Positions 28,131 through 37,519 of a stretch of DNA of 64,000 bases are shown piece after piece (the stretch's first letter is position 1; the number at the start of each line of letters is the position of its first letter). The translations under genes were made by a program, and so were the position numbers. The notes beneath the pieces were generated by a model. It was not told the origin of the DNA. It did not search any database and saw only the letters and a program-made list of their open reading frames with translations. Origin of the DNA: UBA12077 sp963665525 (lineage in GTDB: Bacteria > Bacteroidota > Bacteroidia > Bacteroidales > UBA12077); assembly GCA_963665525.1 (NCBI GenBank), contig OY762280.1, forward strand, positions 4,526,001 to 4,590,000, given 5' to 3'.

Positions 28131-29507
28131 ATGAAGAGAAAACATTATGTCATTATTGCATCAATAGTTGCAGTAATTATTATGGGTCTTTTATTAAGAC
28201 CTGGGAAAGGAGATGCCCAAAAACAATTAACTGTTGCTGTTGAAAAAGGAGAATTTGAAATTTTAGTATCTATAACTGGAGAGCTCGAAGCTATTAGTTC
28301 AGTTGATGTTATGGGACCGCTTGAATTAAGAAATAGTAGATCGCTTAGAATCAGAGAGATTAAAATTCAGGATCTGGTACCTGAAGGAACAGTGGTTGAT
28401 TCTGGTGAATATGTTGCAAGCCTCGATAAAACGGAGTTGAGCACGAATATAAAAGATTTAGAAGATGAGGTAGAAACTTCGGAATCTCAATATATGAAAA
28501 CTCAGCTCGATACAGCAATGCAATTGCGCGAACTGAGAGATCAACTGGTTAACTTAGAATTTACTTTAGAAGAAAAACAGATTGTTCTAGATCAGAGTAA
28601 GTATGAACCTCCTGCAACAATACGTCAGGCAAAAATTGATCTTGAAAAAGCACAAAGGGCTTATAATCAAGCTAAAGATAATTATTCTTTGAAGGTTCAA
28701 CAAGCAGAAGCCAACATGCGTGAAGCTGCCATTAACTTAGATCAGGATAAGAGAAAAGTTGAACAAATCAAAAAAGTGATCGATAAGTTTATCATTTTTG
28801 CTCCTCAATCGGGAATGGTAATTTATAAAAAAGAATGGAGCGGACAGAAAAGAAAAGTGGGATCAACCATTAGTCCCTGGGATTTGGCTGTAGCTACTTT
28901 GCCAGATCTCTCTGTGATGAACTCAAAAACTTATGTCAACGAAATAGATATAAGTAAAGTTAAAACAGGACAAGAAGTGAGAATTGGGGTTGATGCTTTC
29001 CCTGAAAAGAAATATACCGGAGAGGTAATTCAGGTAGCAAATATAGGAGAACAGTTACAAAATACAGATGCTAAGGTTTTTGAGGTATTAATCGGTGTCG
29101 ATCAGTCGGATAGTATTATGCGCCCTGCCATGACAACCAGCAATCAGATTGTAACCAATGTTTACGATGAGGTGTTATTTTTACCTCTTGAAGCTATTCA
29201 TAACGAAGATAGTTTAAGTTTTGTTTACACTAAGAGCGGGAAAAAGCAGATTATAATACCCGGTGAATCGAATGAAAATTATATTATTATAGAGCAAGGA
29301 CTGGAAGAAGGAACAGAAGTATATTTATCGGTTCCAGAAAATGCTGAAAAGTTTAAGCTTGCTGGTGAAGATCTTGTAGCTATTATTAAAGAGCGCGAGA
29401 CCCAGAAAAAAAATGAAGAACAAAAACGGAGGGAAGAACAAGCTGCTCAGCAAAATAAACGAAAGCCTAATGGACACAGACCAAGAAGACCTGGTTCTAA
29501 ATCGTAA
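28131..29507 (+). CDS. HlyD/MacA-type periplasmic adaptor
   Basis: A 458-residue membrane-fusion protein anchored by one N-terminal helix (YVIIASIVAVIIMGLLL). It has a lipoyl-like beta domain split by a long helical hairpin (about residues 105-215, rich in Glu/Gln/Lys) and a barrel domain with VRIGVDAFPEKKYTGEV. The C-terminus is a charged tail ending RPRRPGSKS. It bridges an inner-membrane ABC permease to a TolC channel. The permease follows after 5 bases and TolC after that, a MacA-like layout. Confidence 0.9.
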   Translation: MKRKHYVIIASIVAVIIMGLLLRPGKGDAQKQLTVAVEKGEFEILVSITGELEAISSVDVMGPLELRNSRSLRIREIKIQDLVPEGTVVDSGEYVASLDKTELSTNIKDLEDEVETSESQYMKTQLDTAMQLRELRDQLVNLEFTLEEKQIVLDQSKYEPPATIRQAKIDLEKAQRAYNQAKDNYSLKVQQAEANMREAAINLDQDKRKVEQIKKVIDKFIIFAPQSGMVIYKKEWSGQKRKVGSTISPWDLAVATLPDLSVMNSKTYVNEIDISKVKTGQEVRIGVDAFPEKKYTGEVIQVANIGEQLQNTDAKVFEVLIGVDQSDSIMRPAMTTSNQIVTNVYDEVLFLPLEAIHNEDSLSFVYTKSGKKQIIIPGESNENYIIIEQGLEEGTEVYLSVPENAEKFKLAGEDLVAIIKERETQKKNEEQKRREEQAAQQNKRKPNGHRPRRPGSKS

Positions 29508-29512
29508 GCTTT

Positions 29513-30874
29513 ATGTTTAACAGATATTTTCATGATATAGAAATAGCAGTTGAATCATTGCTTTCAAATAAATTGAAATCCATTTTAACTGCGCTGGGAA
29601 TTATATTTGGTACCGCTGCTGTAATCAGTATGTTGGCTATTGGTAACGGAGCTCAGCAAGAGATTCTGGAGCAAATTAAAATGGTTGGAGTCAATAACAT
29701 TGTTATTACTCCTACAACAGATATGTCTGATGAAGAAAATAGCCAGTCTTCAGAAGGTTCAGAAGGCGAAACCAAAAAACAAAAATTCTCTCCGGGATTA
29801 ACAATGAAAGATTTAGATGCTATTAAAAGTATTGTTCCTTCAGTGAAAAGAATTACTCCCGAAATTGTTGCTAAATCGTTTGTGGTTCAGAATGGGAAAA
29901 GGGTTGCAGCAAAAGTGATTGGTGTAGATAATGATTACTTTGATGTGTACAATATAAAACTTGAAAAAGGACAATTGTTTAATGAGTTTCAAGTAGAAAA
30001 TGGTATTCCCGTTTGTGTAATTGGTGCCAATATTAGTGCTAAAGTATTTAGTGATGTTGATCCTGTAAATCAGTATTTAAAATTTGGACATGTTTGGTTG
30101 AAAGTGGTAGGAATATTGGAAAAATCGGATGTAAACCTTTCTGCTGCTGATAATGCAGGTGTGAATGTTGTAAACGATAATGTTTATATTCCGGTGCAAA
30201 CTATGCTGATGCGATATAAAAACAGAGCATTAATTAACTCTAAGAGTCTAAGTGGAGGTAGTAGCTTTTTTGGTGGTTGGTTTTTTTCATTCTCAGGAAG
30301 CCAAGAAACAACATCTTCAAATTATAATCAATTGGATAAAATTATTGTTCAGGTCGAAGAAACAGAACAATTAACATCAACCACTGAAATTTTAAGCCGT
30401 ATGCTTTTACGCAGGCATCAGGAGGTGAAAGATTATGAGATTACTGTTCCTGAATTATTATTGAAACAACAACAGCGAACAAAAGATATTTTTAATATCG
30501 TATTAGGTGCCATTGCAAGTATATCTCTGATTGTTGGTGGTATTGGTATTATGAATATTATGTTTGCTACTGTTATGGAACGTATAAAAGAGATAGGAAT
30601 CCGTTTGGCACTTGGTGCTAAGAAGGCCGATATTATTGCCCAGTTTTTGTCCGAAGCTATTTTAATTAGTGTTTCGGGAGGTCTTATAGGAGTATTTCTG
30701 GGTATTCTGTTTTCCAAGTTAATTACAAAATTTGCAGGAATTTTAACTATAGTGTCACCAGGGTCAATTATCGTGGCGTTTGGTGTTAGTGCAGTGATTG
30801 GGATCATTTTTGGAATTTCTCCGGCAAAGAAAGCAGCAGAAAAAGATCCTATTGAATCATTACGTTACGAATAA
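29513..30874 (+). CDS. MacB-like ABC transporter permease without a fused ATPase
   Basis: A 453-residue permease. Residues ~15-45 form the first transmembrane helix (SILTALGIIFGTAAVISM). A large periplasmic MacB core domain (~50-320) follows, then three helices with the FtsX signature (IKEIGIRLALGAKKADIIAQ). Unlike E. coli MacB it carries no nucleotide-binding domain, so a separate ATPase is required. None is encoded in this cluster; the nearest is the LolD-like gene at 36865. It probably exports a peptide, lipid or small molecule together with the adjacent adaptor and TolC. Confidence 0.9.
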   Translation: MFNRYFHDIEIAVESLLSNKLKSILTALGIIFGTAAVISMLAIGNGAQQEILEQIKMVGVNNIVITPTTDMSDEENSQSSEGSEGETKKQKFSPGLTMKDLDAIKSIVPSVKRITPEIVAKSFVVQNGKRVAAKVIGVDNDYFDVYNIKLEKGQLFNEFQVENGIPVCVIGANISAKVFSDVDPVNQYLKFGHVWLKVVGILEKSDVNLSAADNAGVNVVNDNVYIPVQTMLMRYKNRALINSKSLSGGSSFFGGWFFSFSGSQETTSSNYNQLDKIIVQVEETEQLTSTTEILSRMLLRRHQEVKDYEITVPELLLKQQQRTKDIFNIVLGAIASISLIVGGIGIMNIMFATVMERIKEIGIRLALGAKKADIIAQFLSEAILISVSGGLIGVFLGILFSKLITKFAGILTIVSPGSIIVAFGVSAVIGIIFGISPAKKAAEKDPIESLRYE

Positions 30875-30892
30875 AATCCTTAAAGAGTTCTT

Positions 30893-32371
30893 ATGAAAAG
30901 AGTTATCATATATTTATTTAGTACATTTTTATTATTTACTACAAGAATAAGTGCACAAGAGTTAATTTTAGAAGAATTAAATTTTGATCAGGTTATTCAA
31001 CTTGCTCGCGAACAATCTCCTAATGCAATTATGGCTAAGCATCGATTTAGAGCTAGTTATTGGGAATTTAGGACATATAAAGCTGAATTCAGACCAAGTG
31101 TTAAATTATATACAAGTTTTCCTAACCTGAATAGAAGTTATAGTGAATTTTCTGATTCTACCGGGACATATTATGTTGAATTAAATAAAAATACTACAAA
31201 TGTAAATCTGGATATTGTTCAGAATGTTCCATTTACTGGAGGTCAGTTTTCTGTAAAAACTGATTTGTCAAGGTTAGATAATCTTAAATCAGAAACTTAC
31301 TCATACAATTCTACTCCAATCTCAATTACATATAGTCAGCCAATGCTATTTTATAATGAGTATAAATGGACTAAGAAAATAGAACCCTTAAAATATGAAG
31401 AAGCAAAGCGTACTTATATTTCTTCAATGGAAGATGTAGCTATAAGGGCGGTAAATTATTTCTTCGATTTAGCATTGGCTCAGCAAAATTTGCAAGTGGC
31501 AAGAATTAATTACTCTAACGCAGATACATTATATCAAATAGCAGAAGGGCGATATAATATTGGTACTATCGCTGAGAATGAATTAATGCAAATGGAATTA
31601 GCAGTTTTAAATGCTGGTTCTTCATTAAATTCTGCCTTGGTTGATTTGGAGATTAAAAAGTTTCAGCTTCGCTCATTTTTAGGGTTTAATGAGAAAGTTG
31701 ATTTGAAGTTGATTATTCCAAAATATATTCCGGAAATTACTGTAGATGTGAATGAAGCATTAGAAATTGCAAAAAATAATAATCCTGAAATTATTTCTTT
31801 AGAACGACAGTTGATAGAAGCCGAGAGAGGTGTTGCCCAGGCAAAATCACAAAAAGGAGTTCAAGCAAATTTATTTGCCAGTGTAGGTTATACAAAACAG
31901 GCTGATGAGATTAATGATGCATATATTAATCCACAAAGCCAGCAAAATTTAAGCTTGGGTATGCAAATACCCATTTTGGACTGGAAGTTGGGTAAAGGAA
32001 GATATAAAATGGCGCAATCGAGTCAAGAGGTTGTAAAAACAACTGTTGAGCAGGCTCAAGTTGATTTTACTCAAAGTGTATATTTAAATGTAATGCAGTT
32101 TAACTTACAAGATGATCAGTTTTTAATCGCAGCTAAAACTGATACTATTGCTCAAAAGCGTTATGATATGACTAAACAACGTTTCTTAATTGGGAAAGTT
32201 GATGTCTTAGATTTAAATATAGCTTTATCGGAAAAGGACGCTGCGAAAACAAATTATATTTCCGCTTTACGAAAATATTGGTCTAACTTTTATAATCTTC
32301 GAAAAATTACCTTATATGATTTTATTGAAGGTCAACCACTGGATGCAGATTTTGAACAGTTAATAGATTAG
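30893..32371 (+). CDS. TolC-family outer-membrane efflux protein
   Basis: A 492-residue protein with a signal peptide (ending ISAQE) and two homologous halves of long helical hairpins plus short strands. Repeated features are FDQVIQLAREQSPNAIMAKH in the first half and VDVNEALEIAKNNNPEI in the second, the classical OEP repeat. It would form the outer-membrane exit duct of the exporter encoded by the two preceding genes, from which it is separated by 18 bases. Confidence 0.9.
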   Translation: MKRVIIYLFSTFLLFTTRISAQELILEELNFDQVIQLAREQSPNAIMAKHRFRASYWEFRTYKAEFRPSVKLYTSFPNLNRSYSEFSDSTGTYYVELNKNTTNVNLDIVQNVPFTGGQFSVKTDLSRLDNLKSETYSYNSTPISITYSQPMLFYNEYKWTKKIEPLKYEEAKRTYISSMEDVAIRAVNYFFDLALAQQNLQVARINYSNADTLYQIAEGRYNIGTIAENELMQMELAVLNAGSSLNSALVDLEIKKFQLRSFLGFNEKVDLKLIIPKYIPEITVDVNEALEIAKNNNPEIISLERQLIEAERGVAQAKSQKGVQANLFASVGYTKQADEINDAYINPQSQQNLSLGMQIPILDWKLGKGRYKMAQSSQEVVKTTVEQAQVDFTQSVYLNVMQFNLQDDQFLIAAKTDTIAQKRYDMTKQRFLIGKVDVLDLNIALSEKDAAKTNYISALRKYWSNFYNLRKITLYDFIEGQPLDADFEQLID

Positions 32372-32491
32372 ATTTAACAAACTTTATTATTAGGATTAAT
32401 ATAGAATTTAGCTTGATCAAAGATTATTTGTTAATCTTTACTTTATCTAAATCTTAATTCCTTGAAAAAGTGTGTTTCTAAAAAATAATTT

Positions 32492-32499
32492 TATCTTTG
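32492..32499 (+). promoter_or_regulatory. Predicted -7 box for secDF
   Basis: TATCTTTG followed by CAC, a strong TAnnTTTG match 59 bases before the secDF start. The -33 box is not clear (TTG at 32462 is too far). Confidence 0.5.
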
Positions 32500-32557
32500 C
32501 ACGACAATTTGCTTAATAAGAAAATATATTAATAATATCAATAAAATAGTTTAACAA

Positions 32558-35500
32558 ATGCAGATTAAAGGAGCTATTAGATTTTTGGCCATATCATTGG
32601 CCGTGATATGTATTTATTACTTATCATTTACGTGGGTTACGAATGGGATTTATCAAGATGCAGCAGAGTATGCACAAGGCGATCCTGCTAAAGAGTACGA
32701 ATATCTTGATTCATTATCAGGCGAAGAAGTATATAACCTGGGGATAAGAAAATTTACATTTAGAGAATGTCAGGAGAAAGAAATTAACTTAGGTCTTGAC
32801 CTGAAAGGTGGTATGAACGTTATTCTTGAGATATCTGTTGAAGATATTATCAGAGCAATGGCAAACAATAGTAAAGATACTACTTTCCAACAAGCGTTAA
32901 AATTAGCAAAAGAGAAAAGTAAAGATAGTAGAGCAGAATTTGTTGATTTATTTGGACAAGCATTTAACGAAATTGATCCAAATGCAAAATTAGCAGCTAT
33001 CTTTAATACGATTGAGCTAAAAGATAAAATTGATTTTAATTCAACAAATGCTGATGTATTAAAAGTTATCCGTGAAGAATCGAAAGATGCGATCGATAAT
33101 TCATTCAATATTCTTCGTAGTAGAATTGACCGTTTTGGTGTTGTTCAGCCAAATATTCAGCGTTTAGAAGCTACCGGTAGAATCATGGTTGAATTACCTG
33201 GTGTAAAGGATCAGGAACGTGTTCGTGATCTTTTACAAGGAACTGCGAATCTTGAATTCTGGGAAACATATAATAATACACAAGTTTATGGCTATCTTCT
33301 ACAAGCTAATGAGATTATTTATGGTATAGAAGAATCACAAAGAGAACTTGCTAAATCTGAACAACCAGCAGAAGAAACAGAAGCTGTTGTAGAAGAAGCT
33401 GCTGAGCAAGAAGGTGAGTTGTCATTGATTGACCAATTAGAATCTGATTCAATTGCGCAAGATTCAACAGATTTAAATCAGGCACAAATTGCAGAAAGAT
33501 ATCCATTATTCTCCGTATTACGTCCTAGTATTAATCCACAATCAGGACAACCAATGGAAGGTTCTGTAGTTGGTATGGCACATTATTCAGATACTACCTA
33601 TGTAAATGCATATCTAAATATGGAGCAGGTAAAAACTGTTTTCCCAAGAGATATGGTATTTAAATGGCATGTGAAGCCATACAAATATGATGAGTCTGAA
33701 AGCTACTATGAGTTACATGCCATTAAAGTTACAGGTCGCGATGGTAAAGCTCCATTAGATGGTGATGTTGTGACTGATGCAAGATCAGAATTTGATCAAA
33801 ATAATGGTAGTGCTGAAGTTACTATGGCAATGAATGCCGATGGTGCAAAAACATGGGCTCGTTTAACAAAAAATAATGTAGGAAACTTCATCGCAATTGT
33901 TTTAGACGATTATGTATATTCTGCACCAAGAGTTAATCAGGAAATTACAGGTGGTCGTTCATCCATTTCTGGTGATTTTACAGTAAACGAAGCAAAAGAC
34001 TTAGCTAACATATTAAAGTCAGGTAAATTACCTGCTCCGGCAAGAATTATCCAGGAAGAAATTGTTGGTCCTTCATTAGGTCAGGAAGCAATTGATGCTG
34101 GTTTAAATTCATTCTTAATTGCGTTCTTAGTAGTAATGGTTTATATGATTTTCTACTATAGTCGTAAAGCTGGTGTTGTTGCAGACTTAGCCTTGATTGC
34201 TAACATGTTCTTTATTTTTGGAGTTCTTTCTTCATTAGGAGCTGTTCTTACATTGCCTGGTATTGCTGGTATCGTCTTAACAATAGGTATGTCGGTTGAT
34301 GCGAACGTACTTATTTACGAACGTATTCGTGAAGAATTAGCTGCCGGTAAAGGTGTTAAGTTAGCTGTTAAAGACGGTTACAAACATGCTTATTCAGCAA
34401 TTATCGATGCTAACGTAACAACATTATTTACAGCAATTATACTTTATGTATTTGGTACTGGACCAATTAAAGGTTTTGCTACAACATTATTAATTGGTAT
34501 TTTAACTTCGTTATTTACTGCGATATTCTTAACTAGATTAATTTTTGAATGGTACTTGAAACGTAATAAAGAAATTACTTATGCTACAAAATTAACTGAA
34601 GGTGCATTTAAGAACACCGCAGTTAAGTTCTTAGAAAAACGTAAAATTTTCTATGTAGTTTCTGCTATCATCATTTTTGTTAGTTTAGGTTCGTTATTTA
34701 CCAGAGGATTAAATCAAGGTGTTGACTTTACCGGAGGTAGAACTTATGTAGTACGTTTCGAAAACTCAGTAAGTACAGTAGATATAGCAAATAAACTTGA
34801 AGAAGTTTATGGTCATGCACCAGAAGTAAAAATATTTGGTGATGATAACCAGGTGAAAATTACTACAAAATACAGAATCGATGAGGATGCTGTTGAGGTT
34901 GACAAAGATGTTGAAACAAAACTTTACGAAGGTTTATCTACAATCTTAGGAAGTGATGTTACATTCGACGATTTCAATAATAACTATAAGATGAGTTCGC
35001 ACAAAGTAGGTGCTACTATTGCCGACGATATTCTTTACAAATCATTAATAGTAATTGTTCTTGCAATTATCTTAATGTTCGTTTATATCTTCATTCGATT
35101 TAGAGATTGGCAATATGGTTTAGGTGCAATTACTGCATTGGTTCACGACGTAATTATAATATTAGGTATATTCTCATTAGCGTGGGGTGTACTACCATTC
35201 TCGTTAGAAATTGACCAGGCATTTATTGCTGCTATTCTAACAGTGGTTGGTTACTCAATTAATGATACCGTGGTTGTATTCGACCGTATCAGAGAGTATG
35301 TAACTTTATATCCAAAACGTGATCGTCATACAATTCTTAATGATGCATTGAATAGTACATTAAGTCGTACATTTAGTACTTCGTTAAGTACATTCGTGGT
35401 ATTACTTACTATCTTTATCTTCGGTGGAGAGGTAATTAGAGGATTTGTATTTGCAATATTAGTTGGTGTAGTAGTTGGTACATATTCATCATTATTCATT

Positions 35501-35560
35501 GCAACACCTGTTGTGTATGATACAGTTCACAAGAAAGGTGAGAAGAAAGCTAAAAAATAG
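32558..35560 (+). CDS. secDF: Fused protein-export membrane protein SecDF
   Basis: A 1,000-residue fusion of SecD and SecF, the usual form in Bacteroidota. SecD part: N-terminal helix, NLGLDLKGGMNVILE (~75-90), periplasmic P1 domain with an extra acidic insert (~260-310), then five C-terminal helices. SecF part begins near residue 690, with QGVDFTGGRTYVVRF and INDTVVVFDRIREYV in the membrane domain. It uses the proton-motive force to pull secreted proteins through SecYEG. The gene stands alone between its own promoter and a terminator. Confidence 0.97.
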   Translation: MQIKGAIRFLAISLAVICIYYLSFTWVTNGIYQDAAEYAQGDPAKEYEYLDSLSGEEVYNLGIRKFTFRECQEKEINLGLDLKGGMNVILEISVEDIIRAMANNSKDTTFQQALKLAKEKSKDSRAEFVDLFGQAFNEIDPNAKLAAIFNTIELKDKIDFNSTNADVLKVIREESKDAIDNSFNILRSRIDRFGVVQPNIQRLEATGRIMVELPGVKDQERVRDLLQGTANLEFWETYNNTQVYGYLLQANEIIYGIEESQRELAKSEQPAEETEAVVEEAAEQEGELSLIDQLESDSIAQDSTDLNQAQIAERYPLFSVLRPSINPQSGQPMEGSVVGMAHYSDTTYVNAYLNMEQVKTVFPRDMVFKWHVKPYKYDESESYYELHAIKVTGRDGKAPLDGDVVTDARSEFDQNNGSAEVTMAMNADGAKTWARLTKNNVGNFIAIVLDDYVYSAPRVNQEITGGRSSISGDFTVNEAKDLANILKSGKLPAPARIIQEEIVGPSLGQEAIDAGLNSFLIAFLVVMVYMIFYYSRKAGVVADLALIANMFFIFGVLSSLGAVLTLPGIAGIVLTIGMSVDANVLIYERIREELAAGKGVKLAVKDGYKHAYSAIIDANVTTLFTAIILYVFGTGPIKGFATTLLIGILTSLFTAIFLTRLIFEWYLKRNKEITYATKLTEGAFKNTAVKFLEKRKIFYVVSAIIIFVSLGSLFTRGLNQGVDFTGGRTYVVRFENSVSTVDIANKLEEVYGHAPEVKIFGDDNQVKITTKYRIDEDAVEVDKDVETKLYEGLSTILGSDVTFDDFNNNYKMSSHKVGATIADDILYKSLIVIVLAIILMFVYIFIRFRDWQYGLGAITALVHDVIIILGIFSLAWGVLPFSLEIDQAFIAAILTVVGYSINDTVVVFDRIREYVTLYPKRDRHTILNDALNSTLSRTFSTSLSTFVVLLTIFIFGGEVIRGFVFAILVGVVVGTYSSLFIATPVVYDTVHKKGEKKAKK

Positions 35561-35578
35561 AAAATTCTAAATATTACT

Positions 35579-35607
35579 AAAGCCCCTTTAACCAAGGGGC
35601 TTTTTTG
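35579..35607 (+). terminator. Rho-independent terminator after secDF
   Basis: AAAGCCCCTT (35579-35588) pairs with AAGGGGCTTT (35594-35603) around a 5-base loop, followed by a T run. It lies 18 bases after the secDF stop. Confidence 0.92.
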
Positions 35608-35631
35608 TTGTTATAACATAATGTATATTTG
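35604..35631 (+). promoter_or_regulatory. Predicted promoter of the tatA operon
   Basis: TTTG at 35604-35607 (overlapping the end of the terminator), a 16-base spacer, then TATATTTG at 35624-35631. The -7 box is a perfect match; the spacer is slightly short. Confidence 0.5.
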
Positions 35632-35645
35632 TATAAAACAAACTT

Positions 35646-35891
35646 ATGTTTCATATGTTTCTCTTTATTAGTGGACAAGAGATATTTGTAATTCTTTTAG
35701 TTGTCTTATTATTGTTTGGAGCAAACAAAATTCCTGAAATAGCAAAAGGATTAGGAAAAGGAATGCGCGAATTTAAAAAAGCTGCCGACGACATTAAGCG
35801 AGAAATGGATGATCATACCAATGATTTAACAAAAGATATCAAGGAAATAAAAAACGATATACAAAAAACAAAGGAAGATTTAAAAGGATAA
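35646..35891 (+). CDS. tatA: Sec-independent translocase subunit TatA/TatE
   Basis: An 81-residue protein with one N-terminal membrane helix (IFVILLVVLLLFGA), the hinge motif KIPEIAKGLGKGMREFKKA and a charged amphipathic tail of Asp/Lys repeats. This is the TatA/B/E layout; length and lack of a long tail favour TatA. It forms the pore-like element of twin-arginine export of folded proteins. No tatC is nearby. It heads an operon of five genes with 3-15 base gaps. The start could also be the ATG at 35655. Confidence 0.92.
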   Translation: MFHMFLFISGQEIFVILLVVLLLFGANKIPEIAKGLGKGMREFKKAADDIKREMDDHTNDLTKDIKEIKNDIQKTKEDLKG

Positions 35892-35906
35892 TATTAACCT
35901 CAATTT

Positions 35907-36854
35907 ATGGATTACATTTTTCTATTTCTCGGTTTTGTGTTATTGATGTTAAGTGGTGATTTCTTGGTTCGAGGAAGTGTATCATTAGCTGGGCATTTCA
36001 AAGTTTCGAGACTAGTAATTGGGGTTGTAGTTGTCTCCTTTGGAACGTCAGCACCTGAGCTTGTGGTAAGTTTAGATGCTGCAATAAAGGGACATCCTGA
36101 TATTGCTATAGGTAATGTAATTGGTTCAAACATTGCAAATATTGCTTTAGTATTAGGATTAACAGCCATTATTTTGCCGATTAAAGTAAAGAAAAAGGCA
36201 ATTCATTTCGATTGGCTAATGATGATGCTAGTCAGTATCCTTTTTTATGTATTTTGTTTAAGTGGATATAGATTAAATCTATATGAAGGAGGAGTGTTTG
36301 TATTTGTTTTAATGACATACATTGTATGGTCAATTCATAAATCCAGAAAAGAAAATAAAGTAAATACAGAAGAAAGCATTATCCCTAAACATAGCTTACT
36401 TGTTTCATTTATTTTAGTGGCTGTTTCGGCTGTCGGATTAATTTATGGAGCAGAATTTTTAGTTAAAGGGGCATCTCATATTGCAGAATCTATGGGTGTT
36501 GATGAACGGATTATATCTGTTTCTGTAATTGCTTTAGGAACGAGTCTTCCGGAATTGGCTACTTCGATTGCTGCAGCTATAAGAAAAGAATTGGACATTT
36601 TTATTGGAAATATTATTGGATCAAATATTTTTAATATTCTTGCAATTTTAGGATTGACAAGTATAGTTAAAGTAGTTAAAATCAATCCTATGGTTCTTAA
36701 ATTCGATATTTTTTGGATGTTAGGAACTTCGTTGCTTTTATTTATATTCATTTTACCTTTAAGAAAAGGAATGGTAACTCGTTGGAAAGGTTTAATATTT
36801 GTATTCATTTATATTATATATATTTATTTGGCGTTTACTCTAAATAGCATCTAA
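35907..36854 (+). CDS. Ca2+/Na+ antiporter of the CaCA family (YrbG-like)
   Basis: A 315-residue inner-membrane antiporter with about ten helices and the two inverted alpha-repeats: SFGTSAPELVVSLDAA with GNVIGSNIANI in the first half, and ALGTSLPELATSIAAA with GNIIGSNIFNI in the second. These carry the ion-binding Glu and Asn residues. It exports calcium or exchanges sodium. It is in the tatA operon, 15 bases after tatA and 10 before the ATPase gene; no functional tie to Tat is apparent. Confidence 0.93.
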   Translation: MDYIFLFLGFVLLMLSGDFLVRGSVSLAGHFKVSRLVIGVVVVSFGTSAPELVVSLDAAIKGHPDIAIGNVIGSNIANIALVLGLTAIILPIKVKKKAIHFDWLMMMLVSILFYVFCLSGYRLNLYEGGVFVFVLMTYIVWSIHKSRKENKVNTEESIIPKHSLLVSFILVAVSAVGLIYGAEFLVKGASHIAESMGVDERIISVSVIALGTSLPELATSIAAAIRKELDIFIGNIIGSNIFNILAILGLTSIVKVVKINPMVLKFDIFWMLGTSLLLFIFILPLRKGMVTRWKGLIFVFIYIIYIYLAFTLNSI

Positions 36855-36864
36855 TTAAGGAATT

Positions 36865-37515
36865 ATGATTACTGCAAAAAATATAAAAAAATCATATGGT
36901 GATTTACAGGTTCTGAAAGGCATTGATTTGGAAATTAATAAAGGAGAAATTGTTTCAATTGTTGGTCCTAGTGGAGCTGGGAAAACTACTTTTTTACAGA
37001 TACTAGGAACTCTAAGTCGTCCTGATTCTGGTCAAATATTATTTAACAACAGCGAAGTAAGTAAATATAAAGACAAGCAGTTAGCATCTTTTCGCAACAA
37101 TAATATTGGTTTTGTTTTTCAGTTTCATCATCTTTTACCTGAGTTTACAGCTTTAGAGAATGTTTGTATTCCTGCGTTTATAGGAAAAATGGCAAGAGAT
37201 GAAGCTGAAAAAAAAGCAAAAGAAATATTGACATTTTTAAAACTCGATCATCGTATCGATCATAAACCTAAAGAACTTTCCGGGGGAGAACAGCAAAGAG
37301 TAGCTGTTGCCAGAGCACTAATTAATGAACCTTCAGTTATTTTTGCAGACGAGCCATCAGGAAATCTTGACTCAGAAAATAAGAAAGAACTTCACGATTT
37401 ATTTTTCTCATTACGCGAAAAATATAATCCGGCTATTGTAATAGTTACTCATGACGATGATTTAGCCAATATGGCCGATACTAAACTAACCATGAAAGAT
37501 GGTTTGTTTATCTAA
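36865..37515 (+). CDS. lolD: LolD-like ABC transporter ATP-binding protein
   Basis: A 216-residue ATPase with Walker A GPSGAGKTT, Q-loop region FVFQFHHLLPEFTALENV, signature LSGGEQQRVAVARAL, Walker B VIFADEPSGNLD and H-loop VTHDDD. The wording (HHLLPEFTALENV) is characteristic of LolD, which powers lipoprotein release with LolC/E permeases, but MacB-type ATPases look alike. No permease is adjacent. It could serve a distant Lol complex, or the ATPase-less MacB-like permease at 29513. Confidence 0.85.
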   Translation: MITAKNIKKSYGDLQVLKGIDLEINKGEIVSIVGPSGAGKTTFLQILGTLSRPDSGQILFNNSEVSKYKDKQLASFRNNNIGFVFQFHHLLPEFTALENVCIPAFIGKMARDEAEKKAKEILTFLKLDHRIDHKPKELSGGEQQRVAVARALINEPSVIFADEPSGNLDSENKKELHDLFFSLREKYNPAIVIVTHDDDLANMADTKLTMKDGLFI

Positions 37516-37519
37516 TCAA

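Noticed and set aside
37499..37519. Upstream ATG for the TIGR02757 gene
   Set aside because: It lies inside the lolD-like gene and adds seven residues unlike the family; the ATG at 37520 follows the lolD stop.
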